Positions 62,261 through 64,000 of a stretch of 64,000 nt of DNA are shown one piece after another (position 1 is the first letter of the stretch; the number at the start of each line of letters is the position of its first letter). Position numbers and translations under genes: made by a program. This DNA comes from Cyanobium sp. Cruz CV13-4-11. Lineage in GTDB: Bacteria; Cyanobacteriota; Cyanobacteriia; PCC-6307; Cyanobiaceae. The stretch lies in NCBI RefSeq assembly GCF_024346055.1, contig NZ_JAGQCH010000008.1, positions 62,001-126,000 on the forward strand, given 5' to 3'. The notes beneath the pieces are model-generated. The model was given only the letters and a program-made list of their open reading frames with translations. It did not search any database and was not told the origin of the DNA.

Positions 62261-63319
62261 ATGCGTGCTCTGATCTGCGGCTACTACGGCGAGCACAACC
62301 TCGGCGACGACGCCCTGCTGGAGGTGCTGCTCGGCCAGCTCCCAGCTGGTTGCCAGCCGTTGGTGACCGCCCACGATCAGGAGCAGGTGCGCGCCCGGTT
62401 CGGCGTGGAGACCACCGACCGCCGCCGGCTGGGGGCGGTGCTCGTCGCCCTCGGCCGCTGCCAGGCCCTGGTGCTTGGCGGCGGCAGCCTGCTCCAGGAC
62501 AGCACCAGCTTCAAGAGTCTTCTCTATTACGGTGCCCTGATGCTGGCGGCCCGGGCCCAGGGCAAGCCCGTGATCCTCTGGGGCCAGGGGTTGGGGCCCC
62601 TGCACCGCCAGCGCAGCCGTCTGTTGGCGCGCCTGCTGCTGAGCCAGGCCAGCGGCATCACCTGGCGCGACCAGGCCTCCGCCCGGCTTGCCGCCAGTTG
62701 GGGGATCAACGCCGGCCAGGGCAGTGATCCTGTCTGGGCACTGCCGCCGCAGGAGTGGCAAGGCCAGGGCGGCCCGATCATCCTCTGCTGGCGGCCCGTA
62801 GCCAGTCTCGATGGTCGCGGCTGGCGCCTGCTGCTGGAGGCCTTAGGCACCGTGGCCGAGCGCTGCGACCGACCGCTGCACTGGTTGCCTTTCCACCAGG
62901 ACCAGGACAGCGATCTGCTTTCAGAACTCGACCGGCGCGGCCTGCTCAGCGCTTCCCTGCGGCGCCGCAGCGTGGTGGTGCAGGCCAGCACCCCGGAGCA
63001 GGCGATGCAGCAGTTCCGGGCTGCCTCGCTGGTGTTGGCGATGCGCCTGCACGGCCTTATCCTCGCTGCCCTGGCCGGCAGCCCCTGCGCTGCCCTCAGC
63101 TACGACCCGAAGGTCACCGCCGCCGCAGAGTCCCTCGGCTGCCCCTGTCTCGATCTGGGTCGTCTGCCGCACGGCGAGCCCGGCGCGGATGCTGTGGCGC
63201 TGACGGCCACCTGGCAGGCGCTGGTCGATCAGCCTCCCGATCAGAATCGGCGCGAGCAGCTCCGCGCCGAGACCCGCATCCACGCCGAACTGCTGCAGAG
63301 GCTTCAGGCGATCGCCTGA
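62261..63319 (+). CDS. csaB: Polysaccharide pyruvyl transferase CsaB
   Basis: 352 residues. Matches CsaB-type pyruvyl transferases: GYYGEHNLGDDALLEVL at the N terminus, ALVLGGGSLLQDSTS, WGQGLGPL, and the C-terminal LVLAMRLHGLILAALAGSP. By family it adds a pyruvyl ketal to a cell-wall polysaccharide so that S-layer homology domain proteins can bind. The target glycan here is inferred. Ends 12 bases before the convergent phosphoesterase gene. Confidence 0.93.
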   Translation: MRALICGYYGEHNLGDDALLEVLLGQLPAGCQPLVTAHDQEQVRARFGVETTDRRRLGAVLVALGRCQALVLGGGSLLQDSTSFKSLLYYGALMLAARAQGKPVILWGQGLGPLHRQRSRLLARLLLSQASGITWRDQASARLAASWGINAGQGSDPVWALPPQEWQGQGGPIILCWRPVASLDGRGWRLLLEALGTVAERCDRPLHWLPFHQDQDSDLLSELDRRGLLSASLRRRSVVVQASTPEQAMQQFRAASLVLAMRLHGLILAALAGSPCAALSYDPKVTAAAESLGCPCLDLGRLPHGEPGADAVALTATWQALVDQPPDQNRREQLRAETRIHAELLQRLQAIA

Positions 63320-63331
63320 GCAGCGCCGTGG

Positions 63332-64000
63332 CTAGATCAGGGCACCGCTGCGGTTGAGCCTGGCCTTGTCGAGTCGCTTGCTGCTGCTGCTCCACGCCTC
63401 AATCGTCAGGCTGTCAGGGTCGGCCTGCAGCGAGGCGAACCCATAGGTGCTCACCGCCTTGGCGCTGTTGGGGCCGGGCACGACCGGTCTGAGCGCGGCC
63501 CCTCCATTGCCGACGGTGAGGTATGTGGTGCCGCCGATCGGGACGCTGCGCTCATAGTTGTGATCGTGGCCGTTGATGTAGAGCTGCACGCCATGGCGGC
63601 GCAGCAGCGGGGTGAGCCGGCCGATCGCTTCCCGGTCGTCGCCATAGAGCCCTGATGAATAGATCGGATGGTGCCCCACCAGCACCTTCCAGGGTGCACG
63701 GCTGGCAGCAAGGGCGGACCTCAGCCAGCTCATCTGCTGAGGCCAGTCGACATTGCTGTCGTGCATGAAGAATTCAACCGGGCCCTTCCGCAGGGTGTAC
63801 CAACGCCCCTTCATGCCGAAGCCCGGGTAGGCGATCTGCCCGGCACCGTTGTTGGAGCGGATGTCGTGATTGCCGAGCACGGCGTGAAACGGGACACCGG
63901 CCTTGAGCAGCTCTCTGTAGGGCCTCTCGAACTTGGCGCCCACTTCGCGCATATCGCCATTGTCATAGATGTTGTCCCCAGCCATGACCACCAGATCCAC
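63332..64000 (-). CDS. Purple-acid-phosphatase-like metallophosphoesterase (partial)
   Basis: The C-terminal 222 residues of a gene whose 5' end lies beyond the window. Metal-ligand motifs: GDNIYD, GNHDI, GHHPIYSS and GHDHNYERS, the pattern of purple acid phosphatases and related calcineurin-like enzymes. No signal peptide can be checked because the N terminus is missing. It may be a secreted phosphatase, which is inference. Convergent with csaB. Confidence 0.85.
   Translation of the reverse strand: MDLVVMAGDNIYDNGDMREVGAKFERPYRELLKAGVPFHAVLGNHDIRSNNGAGQIAYPGFGMKGRWYTLRKGPVEFFMHDSNVDWPQQMSWLRSALAASRAPWKVLVGHHPIYSSGLYGDDREAIGRLTPLLRRHGVQLYINGHDHNYERSVPIGGTTYLTVGNGGAALRPVVPGPNSAKAVSTYGFASLQADPDSLTIEAWSSSSKRLDKARLNRSGALI

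Noticed and set aside
1-64000. HIP1-type octamers (GCGATCGC), a common cyanobacterial repeat
   Set aside because: Only a handful were noticed (for example at 1713, 13728, 25520 and 63308), far from the density seen in HIP1-rich cyanobacteria, so they are not listed as a feature.
1-64000. CRISPR arrays, transposases, integrases or phage modules
   Set aside because: None seen: no regularly spaced repeats, no terminal inverted repeats with transposase genes, and the single endolysin-like gene stands alone.

Overview
This 64-kb window is a chromosomal segment of a high-GC (about two thirds G+C by eye) unicellular cyanobacterium of the Synechococcus/Cyanobium picocyanobacterial group. The evidence is the mix of thylakoid and photosynthesis genes (petN, psaK, thf1/psb29, a Psb32-type TPM protein, Ycf49), cyanobacteria-restricted families (DUF3531, DUF4912, DUF1830, DUF2103, DUF3593, CPP1-like), a class II B12-dependent ribonucleotide reductase, a cyanobacterial class I aldolase and a 6S RNA directly after purK. 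Closeness to Cyanobium is inferred; it was not tested by a search. Coding density is high. Many genes overlap or abut, several start with GTG or TTG, and there are no insertion sequences, prophages or CRISPR arrays.

Layout. 1-0.7 kb: YefM/YoeB toxin-antitoxin pair. 0.8-15 kb: housekeeping genes (family 4 uracil-DNA glycosylase, aminotransferase, SGNH hydrolase, sigma factor, DUF92 kinase-like protein, RsmE, ABC ATPase, Hsp33, CPP1-like protein, RF3, nrdJ). 15.0-18.2 kb: a complete minus-strand siaA-siaB-siaC-siaD operon (PP2C phosphatase, SiaB kinase, SiaC anti-sigma-like switch, GGDEF cyclase), clearly AT-richer than its surroundings in siaB-siaC-siaD. 18.4-20.8 kb: Ca2+/H+ exchanger, membrane pentapeptide protein, tRNA-Ser(UGA). 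20.8-30.5 kb: three minus-strand genes of the ligase-associated DNA repair set (helicase, ATP-dependent ligase, exonuclease). Between them lie a small membrane island (DUF350, two unknown proteins, a membrane-fused spermidine-synthase-like protein, DUF4178) and a broken coq4-like gene.

30.6-44.5 kb: central metabolism and cell envelope (fba class I, nadA, metallophosphoesterase plus glycosyltransferase pair, a secreted lambda-type muramidase, Psb32-like protein, MidA-like methyltransferase, aroB, recQ, an orphan sugar permease, purK). 44.5-51.3 kb: 6S RNA, clpS, petN with an overlapping small gene, thf1, clpP, ftsH. This groups proteolysis and photosystem maintenance genes. 51.5-64 kb: MacB/FtsX-type permease, pyruvate kinase, MazG, scpB-ilvA, dxs coupled to a flavin oxidoreductase, psaK, Ycf49/DUF3593, csaB and a phosphoesterase cut by the window end.

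The strongest candidates for something notable are the cyanobacterial SiaABCD module whose phosphatase lacks a periplasmic sensor, the polyamine/envelope-like island embedded in the DNA repair genes, and the structured 6S RNA with competing hairpins. No wholly new system is proven by the sequence alone.
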